Assembly (NCBI GenBank): GCA_947090385.1
Contig: CAMUNZ010000032.1
Span: forward strand, 1 to 12,950
Origin: an uncultured Campylobacter sp.
Lineage (GTDB): Bacteria; Campylobacterota; Campylobacteria; Campylobacterales; Campylobacteraceae
Reading direction: 5' to 3'
DNA: 12,950 nucleotides
The notes below the pieces were generated by a model. It was not told the DNA's origin and ran no database searches. It was given only the letters and a program-made list of their open reading frames with translations. This document shows positions 5,408 to 12,922 of the stretch, piece after piece (position 1 is the first letter of the stretch; each line of letters opens with the position of its first letter). The translations under genes and the position numbers were made by a program.

Positions 5408-6613
5408 TTACAAATCTTTTAAATATTTTTTTATATTTCTTGCAGCCTGTTTTATGCGGTTTTCATTTTCTATAAAAGCAATTCTTACATAATTATTTCC
5501 AGCCACACCAAAACCAGCCCCAGGACTTACTGCAACACAAGCTTTATTTAGCAAATCTATAGCAAACTTTTCGCTTCCTATTTCTAAACATTTAGATGGA
5601 AGTTTTGCCCAAGCAAACATAGAAGCATGCGGTTTATTTATCTCCCAGCCTACATTTGCAAAAGCATCAATTAAAGTATCTCTTCTTTTTTCATAAGTTT
5701 GACGAATTTCTTCAACACAATCTTGATTGCTATCAAATGCGATAGTAGCGGCAACTTGAATAGGTGTAAACATACCATAATCAAACCAAGATTTTATTTT
5801 TTTTAAAGCTGCAACTAACCTTTCGTTTCCGCAAATAAATCCGACGCGCCAGCCAGCCATATTGTAACTTTTTGATAATGTATAAGCCTCTACAGCGACA
5901 TCTTTTGCGCCTTCTACTTCTAAAATACTAGGAGTTTTATATCCATCAAATGCAATCTCGGCGTAAGCTATATCACTAATTATGTAAAATCTTTTTTCTT
6001 TTGAAAATTTCACAATTTTTTCATAAAAGCTTTTTTGCACGACAACAGTTGTTGGATTATGTGGAAAATTTAACACTAAAAATTTCGGTTTTGGAATGCT
6101 TTCTTCAAAAACTTTCTGTAAATTTTCAAAAAATTTTTCTTCATTTAATTCATAATTTTCATTATAAACAAGTGGCATTTTTATAGCATTTCCACCAGCA
6201 AGTATAAAAGCTTGTGTATGTATCGGATATGCCGGTTCTGGCACAATGGCGATATCGCCGGGATTTGTTATGGCTTCTGTTAAATGTACAAAACCTTCTT
6301 TGCTTCCCATAGTCGCTGCAACTTGAGTATCTGGATTTAAATTTACATTATATTTTCTTTTATACCAATTACAAATCGCAAGTCTTAGTTTATAAATTCC
6401 TTGTGAAACGCTATATCCGTGAGTTTTGTCTTTTCTAGCGCTTTCGCAAAGTTTATCGATAATATGTTCGGGCGTCCTTCCATCCGGATTTCCCATGGAA
6501 AAATCTATAATATCATAGCCGTTATGCCTTGCTTGCATTTTTAAAGCGTTCATTTTTGCAAAAGCATAATCCGGCAATCTTTCTATTTTATTAAAACGAA
6601 TTTCATCAAACAT
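5408..6613 (-). CDS. alaC: PLP-dependent aminotransferase, AlaC-like (glutamate-pyruvate type)
   Basis: This is a fold-type I, class I/II aminotransferase of 401 residues. It resembles E. coli AlaC closely along its length: IERLPDYAF near the start, DIIDFSMGNPDG (34-45), HGYS (65-68), GSKEG (103-107), NFPHNPTT (182-189) with Asn186, SDIAYAEI (213-220) with Asp214 and Tyr217, the PLP lysine Lys248 in TLSKSYNMAGWRVGF, and substrate-binding Arg377 in YVRIAF. AlaC makes alanine from pyruvate and glutamate. Related Campylobacterota proteins are often labelled LL-diaminopimelate aminotransferase; sequence alone does not settle the substrate. Placement directly before hom would suit an amino-acid biosynthetic role. 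The start has AAGGGGAT; the gap to the preceding gene is 9 bases. Confidence 0.88.
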   Translation of the reverse strand: MFDEIRFNKIERLPDYAFAKMNALKMQARHNGYDIIDFSMGNPDGRTPEHIIDKLCESARKDKTHGYSVSQGIYKLRLAICNWYKRKYNVNLNPDTQVAATMGSKEGFVHLTEAITNPGDIAIVPEPAYPIHTQAFILAGGNAIKMPLVYNENYELNEEKFFENLQKVFEESIPKPKFLVLNFPHNPTTVVVQKSFYEKIVKFSKEKRFYIISDIAYAEIAFDGYKTPSILEVEGAKDVAVEAYTLSKSYNMAGWRVGFICGNERLVAALKKIKSWFDYGMFTPIQVAATIAFDSNQDCVEEIRQTYEKRRDTLIDAFANVGWEINKPHASMFAWAKLPSKCLEIGSEKFAIDLLNKACVAVSPGAGFGVAGNNYVRIAFIENENRIKQAARNIKKYLKDL

Positions 6614-6622
6614 TTTATCCCC

Positions 6623-7501
6623 TTACCAATTTTTTCCGCCATTTAATTTTAAAAATTCATCAAATTTAATCTCTTTAATTTCGCCATTTTGTATTAAAAA
6701 ACGTTTGGAATTTTTAGTATTAAAATTTGTTATTTTTCCGCTTTCGTTTAAATCAAAATTTCCATGTCCAGTAACAATAAGCGAATCTTTAGTTAAATTT
6801 AATTCATAATTTTTATCAGTTTGTAAAGAGGTTTTTGCCCTTGTTTTTAAATCTATAATTCCTATCCAAATTTCATCATTTGGCTGAATTATAAGTTTTG
6901 GATTTTGCAAAATTTCATCTTTTGTTGTCAAATTTTGATCTAAATTTTGATTTTCTATTTTTGTTAAATTTTCATCTAAATTATCAAGAATTTTAGTCTC
7001 ATTAAAATCGACATTTTCATCTTTATTTGCAAAAACAACTGCTGGAATTTCTACTTTTTGGCTAACTGTTTCTACGATTTTTGCGTCACTATAAATTATG
7101 CTACGATTTTTATCTTCAAAAATATCATTTAAACTAATTTTTTCATAAATTTTAAAATTGTAAAAATAAAATAAAATCAACAAAATAAATATCAAAATAG
7201 TAAAAAATGTGCCAAAATGCTTTGAATTTTTATTTGAAACATAAGTATCAAGCTGTGGCCAAACTTTAATTTTGTCCGAAATTTCTTTATGTTCTATTTT
7301 GAATTGTTCAAACTCATCTTTAAAATCGCTTAAATCAATATCAAAATCTCTTTCTAAAATTTTTATAAAACCGCAAACGTTAAATTTAGCTAATTTTTCA
7401 AAATCTTTGTTTAAAATAAACTCAACAGCATCACAATCAATATGAGTTTTATTGCAAATTTCTTCTAAACCAATCTCTTTTAATTTTTCAAAACCTTCCA
7501 T
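6623..7501 (-). CDS. Bitopic membrane protein with RodZ-like architecture
   Basis: The 292-residue protein has one membrane segment (about 97-115), a cytoplasmic N-terminal domain and a large C-terminal periplasmic part. Residues 8-60 (KEIGLEEICNKTHIDCDAV.., then FEKLAKFNVCGFIKILERDF and DIDLSDF) follow the spacing of the RodZ HTH domain: GLSLEDVA..T.I, a fdxLP-type turn, GF...YA, LGLD. Residues 116-207 are a low-complexity, Asn/Asp/Glu-rich linker. Residues 209-255 (DEIWIGIIDLKTRAKTSL.., then SLIVTGHGNFDL) resemble the beta-rich DUF4115 end of RodZ. RodZ links MreB to the wall-elongation machinery. This is inference from architecture; the syntenic C. jejuni gene is known to me only as a membrane protein. 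It overlaps the methylase gene by 14 bases and has TAGGAT before its ATG. Confidence 0.75.
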   Translation of the reverse strand: MEGFEKLKEIGLEEICNKTHIDCDAVEFILNKDFEKLAKFNVCGFIKILERDFDIDLSDFKDEFEQFKIEHKEISDKIKVWPQLDTYVSNKNSKHFGTFFTILIFILLILFYFYNFKIYEKISLNDIFEDKNRSIIYSDAKIVETVSQKVEIPAVVFANKDENVDFNETKILDNLDENLTKIENQNLDQNLTTKDEILQNPKLIIQPNDEIWIGIIDLKTRAKTSLQTDKNYELNLTKDSLIVTGHGNFDLNESGKITNFNTKNSKRFLIQNGEIKEIKFDEFLKLNGGKNW

Positions 7502-8168
7502 TCAAAATCCTATCACAAAAAATCGCAAATGTCACACTGACATTTAAAGAATCAAAACTATTTTTCATCTTTATAGCTAACGTTTTATCACACTTTGATA
7601 AAACCTTTGGTAAAAGTCCATCTCCCTCATTTCCCATAACAAGGGCAATTTTTTCACTTTTTTCAAAACAACTATCACCATTTGCAGCAGTGGCAAAAAT
7701 TTTAAAACCACATTGTTTTAATTCATTTAACAAATCAAGTCCATTTTCACAAATAGCTATCGGAATTTCAAAAGCACCACCGCAACTAGCTCTTACGACA
7801 CCTTCGATAGCTAAATTCTTACAAACTACAACAATTCCGTCGCAACCTAAAGCATAAGCCGTCCTTGTGATAGCTCCGATATTCCCGATATCGTTTAAAT
7901 TGTATAAAATTGTTATAAAATTTGATTTTTTTAAATCAGAAATTTTTGCAAATTTAAAATCTTCACAAAGTGCCAAAAATCCTTGATGATTTCCGCCTTT
8001 TGCTAAACTTTGAGCCTTTTTAAAATCCAACCTTTTTGTAGGCAAATTTAATCTAACAATTTTTTTAAAAATATTTTTATCACATTCTTTTGTTAAATAA
8101 ATTTCTTTTAAAATTTCTGGATGCCGATCTAAAACATGTAAAAATAGCTGTTTTCCATAAATAATCAT
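7488..8168 (-). CDS. rlmB: TrmH/SpoU-family RNA 2'-O-methyltransferase, RlmB-like
   Basis: It transfers methyl from SAM to a ribose 2'-OH; RlmB acts on G2251 of 23S rRNA. The 226 residues have an N-terminal substrate-binding domain beginning MIIYGKQ with GGNHQG at 58-63. The trefoil-knot SPOUT domain carries motif 1 NDIGNIGAITRTA (92-104, with Asn96 and Arg102), motif 2 IALVMGNEGDGL (174-185) and motif 3 IKMKNSFDSLNVSV (199-212). The usual DP-x-N of motif 1 is replaced by NDIGN. RlmB is the best family guess; TrmH is less likely with this N-terminal domain. No ribosome binding site is seen at ATG 8168, and TATTAT lies 6 bases upstream, so the message might be leaderless. It overlaps the next gene by 14 bases. 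Confidence 0.9.
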   Translation of the reverse strand: MIIYGKQLFLHVLDRHPEILKEIYLTKECDKNIFKKIVRLNLPTKRLDFKKAQSLAKGGNHQGFLALCEDFKFAKISDLKKSNFITILYNLNDIGNIGAITRTAYALGCDGIVVVCKNLAIEGVVRASCGGAFEIPIAICENGLDLLNELKQCGFKIFATAANGDSCFEKSEKIALVMGNEGDGLLPKVLSKCDKTLAIKMKNSFDSLNVSVTFAIFCDRILNGRF

Positions 8169-8174
8169 TTGAGA

Positions 8175-8180
8175 ATAATA
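8175..8180 (-). promoter_or_regulatory. Possible -10 (TATTAT) directly before the rlmB start
   Basis: TATTAT ends 6 bases before the ATG, in the 35-base gap after rsmI. If used, transcription would begin at or within a base or two of the start codon. T-rich sequence upstream fits a Campylobacter promoter, but the region is AT-rich enough for chance. Confidence 0.3.
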
Positions 8181-8203
8181 CTAAAAATAGTTTAAAATTT
8201 TAT

Positions 8204-9016
8204 TTATTTTATAATTTTTTTATATATAGATTTTGAATTTTCACCGGTTAATTTACTAAGTAATTTCGCCTTAATTTTTGGCGGAATTTCCAAATCATTT
8301 ATATCATTTACACTAATTTTTTCAAAATTTTGATTTGAATTTTGTGCGATAACTAAACACCATTCGCCACGCAAATCAGATGTTTTTAAAATTTCTAGTA
8401 AATTTTTAGCAGAATTTTTAAATTTTGTTTCAAATTTTTTTGTAGCTTCTTTTATCGCGAAAATTTCTCTATTTTCATCAAAAAAAGTTATATCCTCAAT
8501 CAAACTTAAAACTCTTTTTGGAGATTCATAAACTACACTAGGATATGGATTTTTTAACAAATTTTCAATTTCGATTGATCTTTGTTTTCCAACATTGCTT
8601 AAAAATCCTAAAAATACAAACTCTTTTTGAACTAATCCGCTTGCGACAACAGCTAACAAAATGGCATTTGAACCGCTTAAAACTTCGTATTTTATACTAT
8701 TTTCTTGCGCAAATTTCACAAGCTCAAGTCCTGGATCGCTAATTCCAGGCATACCAGCATCACTTACAAAAACACAATTTTTGCCAAAAATTTTTATATC
8801 GATGTCAGATAAAATTTTTTCATAATTGTGAGTATGCAAAGGATAGAAAATTTTATCTTTTATCTGTAAATCAAAGCGATCTTTTATAAGATTTAAAAAA
8901 GTTTTACTAACTCTTGTATCTTCGCAAAAAATCACTTCACAATCTGCCAAAATTTGAAGTGAATGTTGCGAAATATCATTCAAATTTCCTATTGGAGTAG
9001 GAACAAAAAAGAGCAT
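8204..9016 (-). CDS. rsmI: 16S rRNA (cytidine-1402-2'-O)-methyltransferase RsmI
   Basis: It methylates the ribose of C1402 in the decoding centre of 16S rRNA, helping decoding accuracy. The 270 residues form the tetrapyrrole-methylase type fold: FVPTPIGNLND (4-14), FCEDTRVSK (30-38), the SAM-site loop VSDAGMPGISDPG (84-96), VLSGSNAILLAVVASGL (112-128, where most relatives have PG-x-SA), FVFLGFL (133-139), VYESPKRV (162-169), AIKEATKKFE (187-196) and RGEWCLVI (216-223). All family blocks are present. Its ATG overlaps the rpmE stop as TAATG, so it is coupled to ribosomal protein L31. The call is firm. Confidence 0.96.
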   Translation of the reverse strand: MLFFVPTPIGNLNDISQHSLQILADCEVIFCEDTRVSKTFLNLIKDRFDLQIKDKIFYPLHTHNYEKILSDIDIKIFGKNCVFVSDAGMPGISDPGLELVKFAQENSIKYEVLSGSNAILLAVVASGLVQKEFVFLGFLSNVGKQRSIEIENLLKNPYPSVVYESPKRVLSLIEDITFFDENREIFAIKEATKKFETKFKNSAKNLLEILKTSDLRGEWCLVIAQNSNQNFEKISVNDINDLEIPPKIKAKLLSKLTGENSKSIYKKIIK

Positions 9017-9216
9017 TAGTTCATATTGTATTTTTTCTTAAATTTTTCAACACGTCCGGCTGAATCTACGATTTTTTCGCTACCTGTAAAAAATGGATGA
9101 CAAGCATTACAAATATCTACGCGAATTTCGCTTTTGTTTGATTTTGTTTTAAAAGTATTTCCACAAGCACAAGTAACGGTGCATTCTGTGTATTCTGGGT
9201 GGATATCTTTTTTCAT
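9016..9216 (-). CDS. rpmE: Ribosomal protein bL31, zinc-binding form
   Basis: This component of the large ribosomal subunit contacts 5S rRNA and the small subunit at the central bridge. The 66 residues start MKKDIHPEY and keep the zinc ligands of the C+ type: Cys16 and Cys18 in CAC, Cys36 and Cys39 in CNAC, followed by HPFFTG (40-45) and the C-terminal GRVEKFKKKY. AAGGA precedes the ATG. It is separated from rsmE by 57 bases that may hold its own promoter, and overlaps rsmI by one base, linking a ribosomal protein with rRNA modification. Confidence 0.97.
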   Translation of the reverse strand: MKKDIHPEYTECTVTCACGNTFKTKSNKSEIRVDICNACHPFFTGSEKIVDSAGRVEKFKKKYNMN

Positions 9217-9250
9217 TTTAATTGTCCTTGATTTTTGAAAATAAACATGG

Positions 9251-9256
9251 ATTTTA
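9251..9256 (-). promoter_or_regulatory. Possible -10 (TAAAAT) for rpmE-rsmI
   Basis: TAAAAT in AGGATAAAATCC lies 34 bases before the rpmE ATG with a T-rich stretch upstream. The element is part of a small dyad GGAT-TTT-ATCC (9249-9259). It is in the only real gap between rsmE and rpmE. Weak evidence. Confidence 0.3.
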
Positions 9257-9273
9257 TCCTAAAAAGATTTAAA

Positions 9274-9927
9274 TTAAAATAAAACCCTTCCGCAAACTCC
9301 TATTATCGCCGAATTTGATCTTAAAATAAATTTGGAATTTAAAAAATATTTTTTTGATATTTTTTCTCTTTCTTTTGCAGAAAATCCACCTTCAGGTCCG
9401 ATAAATGGAATTTCATTTAAATTAAAATTACTTAAATTTTCACCTTCAAAATCTATCAAAACGATATTTTTATATTTTTTTACAAAATCATCAAAGTTTT
9501 TAAAAATTTCAATCTGTAAAATCGAATTTCGTCCGCATTGTTCGCTTGAACGAAACAAAATTCTTTCAAATCTATCTATATCAAGATGTATATTTTTTTG
9601 AGAAAATTCGCTATAAACTAAAAATAATTTTTTTACACCCATTTCATTTAAACTTGGCAATGTTTTTTCAATCACGCAAGGTTCTACAACCGCCCAAGCA
9701 ACGCTAAAATCTTCAAGTTTTTCAATCGCGCTATGTCTCATAATCAAACTTAGTTTTGCGCTTTTTTTAAACTCAAAAATTTCATAAACATAATTAAATC
9801 CGTCTTTTAAATTTCTAATATCAATTCTATCGCCAACTTTTTTTCGTCTTGCTTTTAAATGTAAAAAGTTTTCACCTTTTATCTCTAAAATTTCATCACC
9901 ACCATTTTTATCGTATAAAAAAACCAT
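9274..9927 (-). CDS. rsmE: 16S rRNA (uracil-1498-N3)-methyltransferase RsmE
   Basis: It methylates N3 of U1498 in 16S rRNA. The 217 residues have an N-terminal PUA-like domain (HLKARRKKVGDRIDIRN, 23-39) and a SPOUT knot domain with EKTLPSLNEMGVKKL (87-101), SSEQCGR (127-133), PFIGPEGGFSAKE (174-186) and a C-terminal ILRSNSAIIG (201-210) in place of the usual LRxETA block. It is a little shorter than the roughly 240 residues of E. coli RsmE. Start ATG 9927 has AAAGGATT upstream and overlaps the membrane-protein gene by 20 bases, so it is probably translationally coupled. Confidence 0.94.
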   Translation of the reverse strand: MVFLYDKNGGDEILEIKGENFLHLKARRKKVGDRIDIRNLKDGFNYVYEIFEFKKSAKLSLIMRHSAIEKLEDFSVAWAVVEPCVIEKTLPSLNEMGVKKLFLVYSEFSQKNIHLDIDRFERILFRSSEQCGRNSILQIEIFKNFDDFVKKYKNIVLIDFEGENLSNFNLNEIPFIGPEGGFSAKEREKISKKYFLNSKFILRSNSAIIGVCGRVLF

Positions 9928-10321
9928 AAAAATCCTTTAAAAAAGTCAAAAATATCAAAATAAAACTTATAAAAAAAACCTTAATCATAAAATTTTTGTA
10001 ATCGCTAAAATCTTTTTTAAAATATCCAATTTTTAGCCGTTTATAAGAAGCCGCGTTTAAACCGATAATCACAAAAGTAGAAAAAATCATCAAAATTTGC
10101 ATAAAATCTAAACTAAATTTATAAATCGCAGTGCATAAAACAAAACCAGTAATTGTTATTCCAGCGATTGTTGTGTAAAAAATCGGCAAAATATTTCTTA
10201 TATTTTGTACATAATTTTTTTTACAAAAAAATACAAAAAAAGCAAAAACCAAACTAACAATTATCAAAAAATAAACCAAAATTTTATGGTAAAAAACGGC
10301 ATTTTCATACAAATAATCCAT
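9908..10321 (-). CDS. Small four-helix integral membrane protein
   Basis: The 137-residue protein has hydrophobic segments at about 12-33, 46-68, 70-91 and 111-129, with positive stretches between them (CKKNYVQNIR; SYKRLKIGYFKK) that suggest cytoplasmic loops. No functional motif is recognised. I start it at ATG 10321, overlapping the queD stop as TGATG; a TTG one codon upstream is less likely. Its position between queD and rsmE matches a small membrane protein gene in C. jejuni. It overlaps rsmE by 20 bases. The function is unknown; the tight coupling says only that it is co-expressed with queD and rsmE. Confidence 0.85.
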   Translation of the reverse strand: MDYLYENAVFYHKILVYFLIIVSLVFAFFVFFCKKNYVQNIRNILPIFYTTIAGITITGFVLCTAIYKFSLDFMQILMIFSTFVIIGLNAASYKRLKIGYFKKDFSDYKNFMIKVFFISFILIFLTFLKDFYGFFIR

Positions 10322-10905
10322 CAAATTTCACCAAAATTTTGATCAAATTTGATATTTTTAATCAAATTTTCTTGCAAATTTTTATTACTCCATTCACTTT
10401 TTATTTCATCGCTAAAAACAATATCTTTTATATTTATAATGCCCATATTTTCGTTTATTGCGTCTCCTAAAAAACATTGCGCATAACCAGTAGAAGTTTC
10501 ATGCACAATCACACTATGAAGTTTTACATTTTTCTCGCCATTTCGCATAATGCTAAGCTCTAAAATTTTTGATATTAAAACAAAAAAAATTCTAGAAAAC
10601 TGCTCGGCACTTGGATTAAATGGAATTTCAACCCATCTTTTTGAATAAGTTTTTATAGCCATTTTATAATCCTCGCTATCGCCAACAAAAATAGTCGTCG
10701 CATGATCAAAACTATCGATGATTTGACGCACTAAAATTTTCATCAAACCAAAATCATAAACCATTCCAGCATTATCTAAAAAATTAGATTCTAGTAAAAT
10801 TTCACATTTATAAGAATGTCCGTGAAGTGAATATTTACATCTTTTTGAGCTACAAAATCGCACGATATGCGCATTTTCAAACTCGTAAAATTTTCTTATT
10901 ATCAT
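10321..10905 (-). CDS. queD: 6-carboxytetrahydropterin synthase QueD
   Basis: It converts dihydroneopterin triphosphate to 6-carboxytetrahydropterin, the second step of queuosine (7-deazaguanine) synthesis. The PTPS core shows zinc ligands His13 (FENAHIVRF) and His28 and His30 (LHGHSYK), nucleophile Cys23, MVYDFG (48-53), DHAT (67-70), NPSAEQFS (97-104) and the catalytic His135-Glu136 in VHETSTGYA. At 194 residues it is longer than the roughly 120 of E. coli QueD, with an insertion around 71-95 and a tail of some 45 residues after the core; the extra length seems usual in Campylobacter relatives. It overlaps queE by 4 bases (ATGA), so the two consecutive enzymes are coupled. Confidence 0.94.
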   Translation of the reverse strand: MIIRKFYEFENAHIVRFCSSKRCKYSLHGHSYKCEILLESNFLDNAGMVYDFGLMKILVRQIIDSFDHATTIFVGDSEDYKMAIKTYSKRWVEIPFNPSAEQFSRIFFVLISKILELSIMRNGEKNVKLHSVIVHETSTGYAQCFLGDAINENMGIINIKDIVFSDEIKSEWSNKNLQENLIKNIKFDQNFGEI

Positions 10906-11639
10906 ACTTTTTCCTTGTCATCATAAATTCTTATGTGAATTCTATCACTATAATTAAACCCACAATTTATCGCAAATTCGGCAACTTTTTGCGAGTTTTG
11001 TTCTAACTCTTTTTTGTTTTTTCCAAGCGGCATAAGATAAACATCATTTGGCGCAATTTTTAAAATTTCTTCAATTTCTTTTTTTTCATTATCCAAATTT
11101 TGCGGATTTATAACGAATTTATAAAAACTATCTTTTGCATTTTTTTTCATATTTTCTAAGGCTTTATAATTTAATCTTTTTTCTTTTTTTTCTCCGCTAA
11201 TACTCAATTTTGGGGAAATAGCAAAATAACATTTTTTATAATTTGTAAAATTTTTAAAATCTATAAATTGCGTGCCGTTTGTTTCAAAATGAACTTGCAA
11301 GTTTCGTTTTAAAATTTCACTTATAAAGTCATAAAAATCGTCATTTTTATGATAAATCAAAGGTTCTCCACCAGTTATAACGACAATTGGAAAAAATTTT
11401 AAATCATCAATAATTTTTAATAATTTATTAAAATCAGCTTCTTCATAATCAAAATGTGAAATTTTAACCGCTCTAATCGTGTCACAACCGACTAAAATTT
11501 CGCCTGTTTTTGGACTTTTTAAATGACAATCAAAACCTTTGCAATCCAAATTACAACCACCAAATCTAAAAAAAATTGCCAATCTTCCGATAAATTTTCC
11601 TTCTCCTTGAAAACTTACAAAACTTTCAACAATTTTCAT
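10902..11639 (-). CDS. queE: 7-carboxy-7-deazaguanine synthase QueE (radical SAM) with unusual cysteine spacing
   Basis: It rearranges 6-carboxytetrahydropterin to 7-carboxy-7-deazaguanine using SAM and a 4Fe-4S cluster, the step after QueD. The 245 residues contain ESFVSFQGEG (5-14), AIFFRFGGCNLDC (21-33), GCDTIRAV (51-58), the SAM motif TGGEP (89-93), FETNGT (118-123) and SPKLSISGE (142-150). The cluster cysteines are not CX3CX2C: Cys29 and Cys33 are followed by Cys38 and, 18 residues after Cys33, by Cys52 in front of Asp-Thr. In other QueE proteins the last cluster cysteine precedes that Asp-Thr. Thus Cys29, Cys33 and Cys52 probably bind the cluster around an inserted loop. The ATG immediately follows the moaA stop, with GGTGG upstream. 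Confidence 0.92.
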   Translation of the reverse strand: MKIVESFVSFQGEGKFIGRLAIFFRFGGCNLDCKGFDCHLKSPKTGEILVGCDTIRAVKISHFDYEEADFNKLLKIIDDLKFFPIVVITGGEPLIYHKNDDFYDFISEILKRNLQVHFETNGTQFIDFKNFTNYKKCYFAISPKLSISGEKKEKRLNYKALENMKKNAKDSFYKFVINPQNLDNEKKEIEEILKIAPNDVYLMPLGKNKKELEQNSQKVAEFAINCGFNYSDRIHIRIYDDKEKV

Positions 11640-12599
11640 TTAACCACCCGTGTGAAAAAAAGCTCTATCTGAAATTTTAGATTCTCCCCACATATTTTTT
11701 TGTGGTTTTTGAGATAAAACATTTTTTAAAATATCTTTTGCAAGAATGAAATTTTTGGCTCTTATCGCCTCTTTTATGCTTTTGCCTTCCTCAAAAAATA
11801 AACAAGGAAAAATTACTCCAGTTGCACTTATGCGAATTTTGTTGCAAATATCACAAAAATCGTCTCTGTGAGGATCGATAATACCAAATTTATAACCATC
11901 TTTTAAAATAAAATTTCTAGCCGGACCGCCATTTTTTAAACAAATTTCTTCAAAATCAAATTTTGACGAAATTATTTTTAAAATTTCGTCGCTTTTTATG
12001 CCAGAAATAGAGTTTTTAGCAAAACGATTTTCCATAAATTCTATAAACCTAATTTCAACGCCAATTTTTTTAGCAAAATCTAAAAGTTGTAAAATTTCAT
12101 CATCGTTTATTTTTTTTATACAAACTGAGTTTAATTTAACTTTTAGCCCAACTTCTAAAGCTTTGTTTATTCCTTGCAAAACATTTTTTAATCCATCGAT
12201 TTTTGAAATTTGAAAAAATTTTTCATTTTTTAAAGTATCAAGCGAAATATTTAATCTTTTTAATCCATTTTTTTTTAAAATTTCTGCCATTTGCGGCAAA
12301 AAATAACCATTTGTAGTCATAGAAAGATCAATTTTTGAATTATAAGAATTTATTAAATAAATTAAATTTTCAACGCCTTTTCTGGCTAAAGGTTCGCCAC
12401 CAGTTATGCGAATTTTAGATACGCCAGAATCGATTAAAATTTTTAAAAAATCAAAAATTTCTTCAAAACTTAAAATTTCTTCATGCGGAATAAACTCAAA
12501 TTTAGAATTTGGATTGCAATAAATACATCTAAAATTGCATCTGTCAGTAACCGAAACTCGCACATAATCAATTTTTCTTTGATATTTATCAACAAGCAA
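11640..12599 (-). CDS. moaA: GTP 3',8-cyclase MoaA (molybdenum cofactor)
   Basis: This radical SAM enzyme starts molybdopterin synthesis by converting GTP to 3',8-cyclo-7,8-dihydro-GTP. The 319 residues are family length. The N-terminal cluster motif CNFRCIYC holds Cys21, 25 and 28 (CX3CX2C); ITGGEPL is at 65-71, TTNG at 95-98 and NISLDTL at 117-123. The substrate-binding C-terminal cluster has Cys249, Cys252 and Cys266 (CX2CX13C) within FCDICNKIRISATG and FPCLF. The C-terminus ends in the Gly-Gly needed for activity. The start is TTG at 12599: the frame is blocked by a stop three codons upstream, no ATG is near, and AAGGAT lies 8 bases before it. It is followed without a gap by queE. Confidence 0.96.
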   Translation of the reverse strand: MLVDKYQRKIDYVRVSVTDRCNFRCIYCNPNSKFEFIPHEEILSFEEIFDFLKILIDSGVSKIRITGGEPLARKGVENLIYLINSYNSKIDLSMTTNGYFLPQMAEILKKNGLKRLNISLDTLKNEKFFQISKIDGLKNVLQGINKALEVGLKVKLNSVCIKKINDDEILQLLDFAKKIGVEIRFIEFMENRFAKNSISGIKSDEILKIISSKFDFEEICLKNGGPARNFILKDGYKFGIIDPHRDDFCDICNKIRISATGVIFPCLFFEEGKSIKEAIRAKNFILAKDILKNVLSQKPQKNMWGESKISDRAFFHTGG

Positions 12600-12601
12600 T
12601 T

Positions 12602-12922
12602 TTATTTATCCTTGGAAAAAACTTCACAAATTCTTTCTGAAATTTTTAAAGGAATTAACTCAGTTTGAATCAAAGTTTTTGTGTAAAGTAAATAAACAGC
12701 GCCTTCATTTAAAATTTCATCGTTAAAAATGCAAATTTGATCTGTTAATTTTAAATTATTGTCAAAAATTTGCAAAATTCCATAAAGCAAATTCATGAAA
12801 ACAATATCTTCGAATTTATCAAAAGGCAAATTTTCAAATTTCGGATCATTTAACATACACATAAAATCGTTATTTATTTCTAAAATTTTAGCAAACAAAA
12901 TTACATTATCTTGCTTTAACAT
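12602..12922 (-). CDS. Hypothetical protein upstream of moaA
   Basis: The 106 residues from ATG 12922 are acidic and rich in Leu, Ile and Phe (MLKQDNVILFAKILEINNDF), without a clear membrane span, signal peptide or motif I recognise. It looks helical and soluble. It ends 2 bases before the moaA start, and its last codons contain the moaA ribosome binding site, so it is probably the upstream member of the same operon. The start is uncertain: no ribosome binding site precedes the ATG, and the frame stays open to the right edge of the window, so the gene may begin further upstream. C. jejuni has an uncharacterised gene at this position; I cannot say whether they are homologous. Confidence 0.65.
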   Translation of the reverse strand: MLKQDNVILFAKILEINNDFMCMLNDPKFENLPFDKFEDIVFMNLLYGILQIFDNNLKLTDQICIFNDEILNEGAVYLLYTKTLIQTELIPLKISERICEVFSKDK

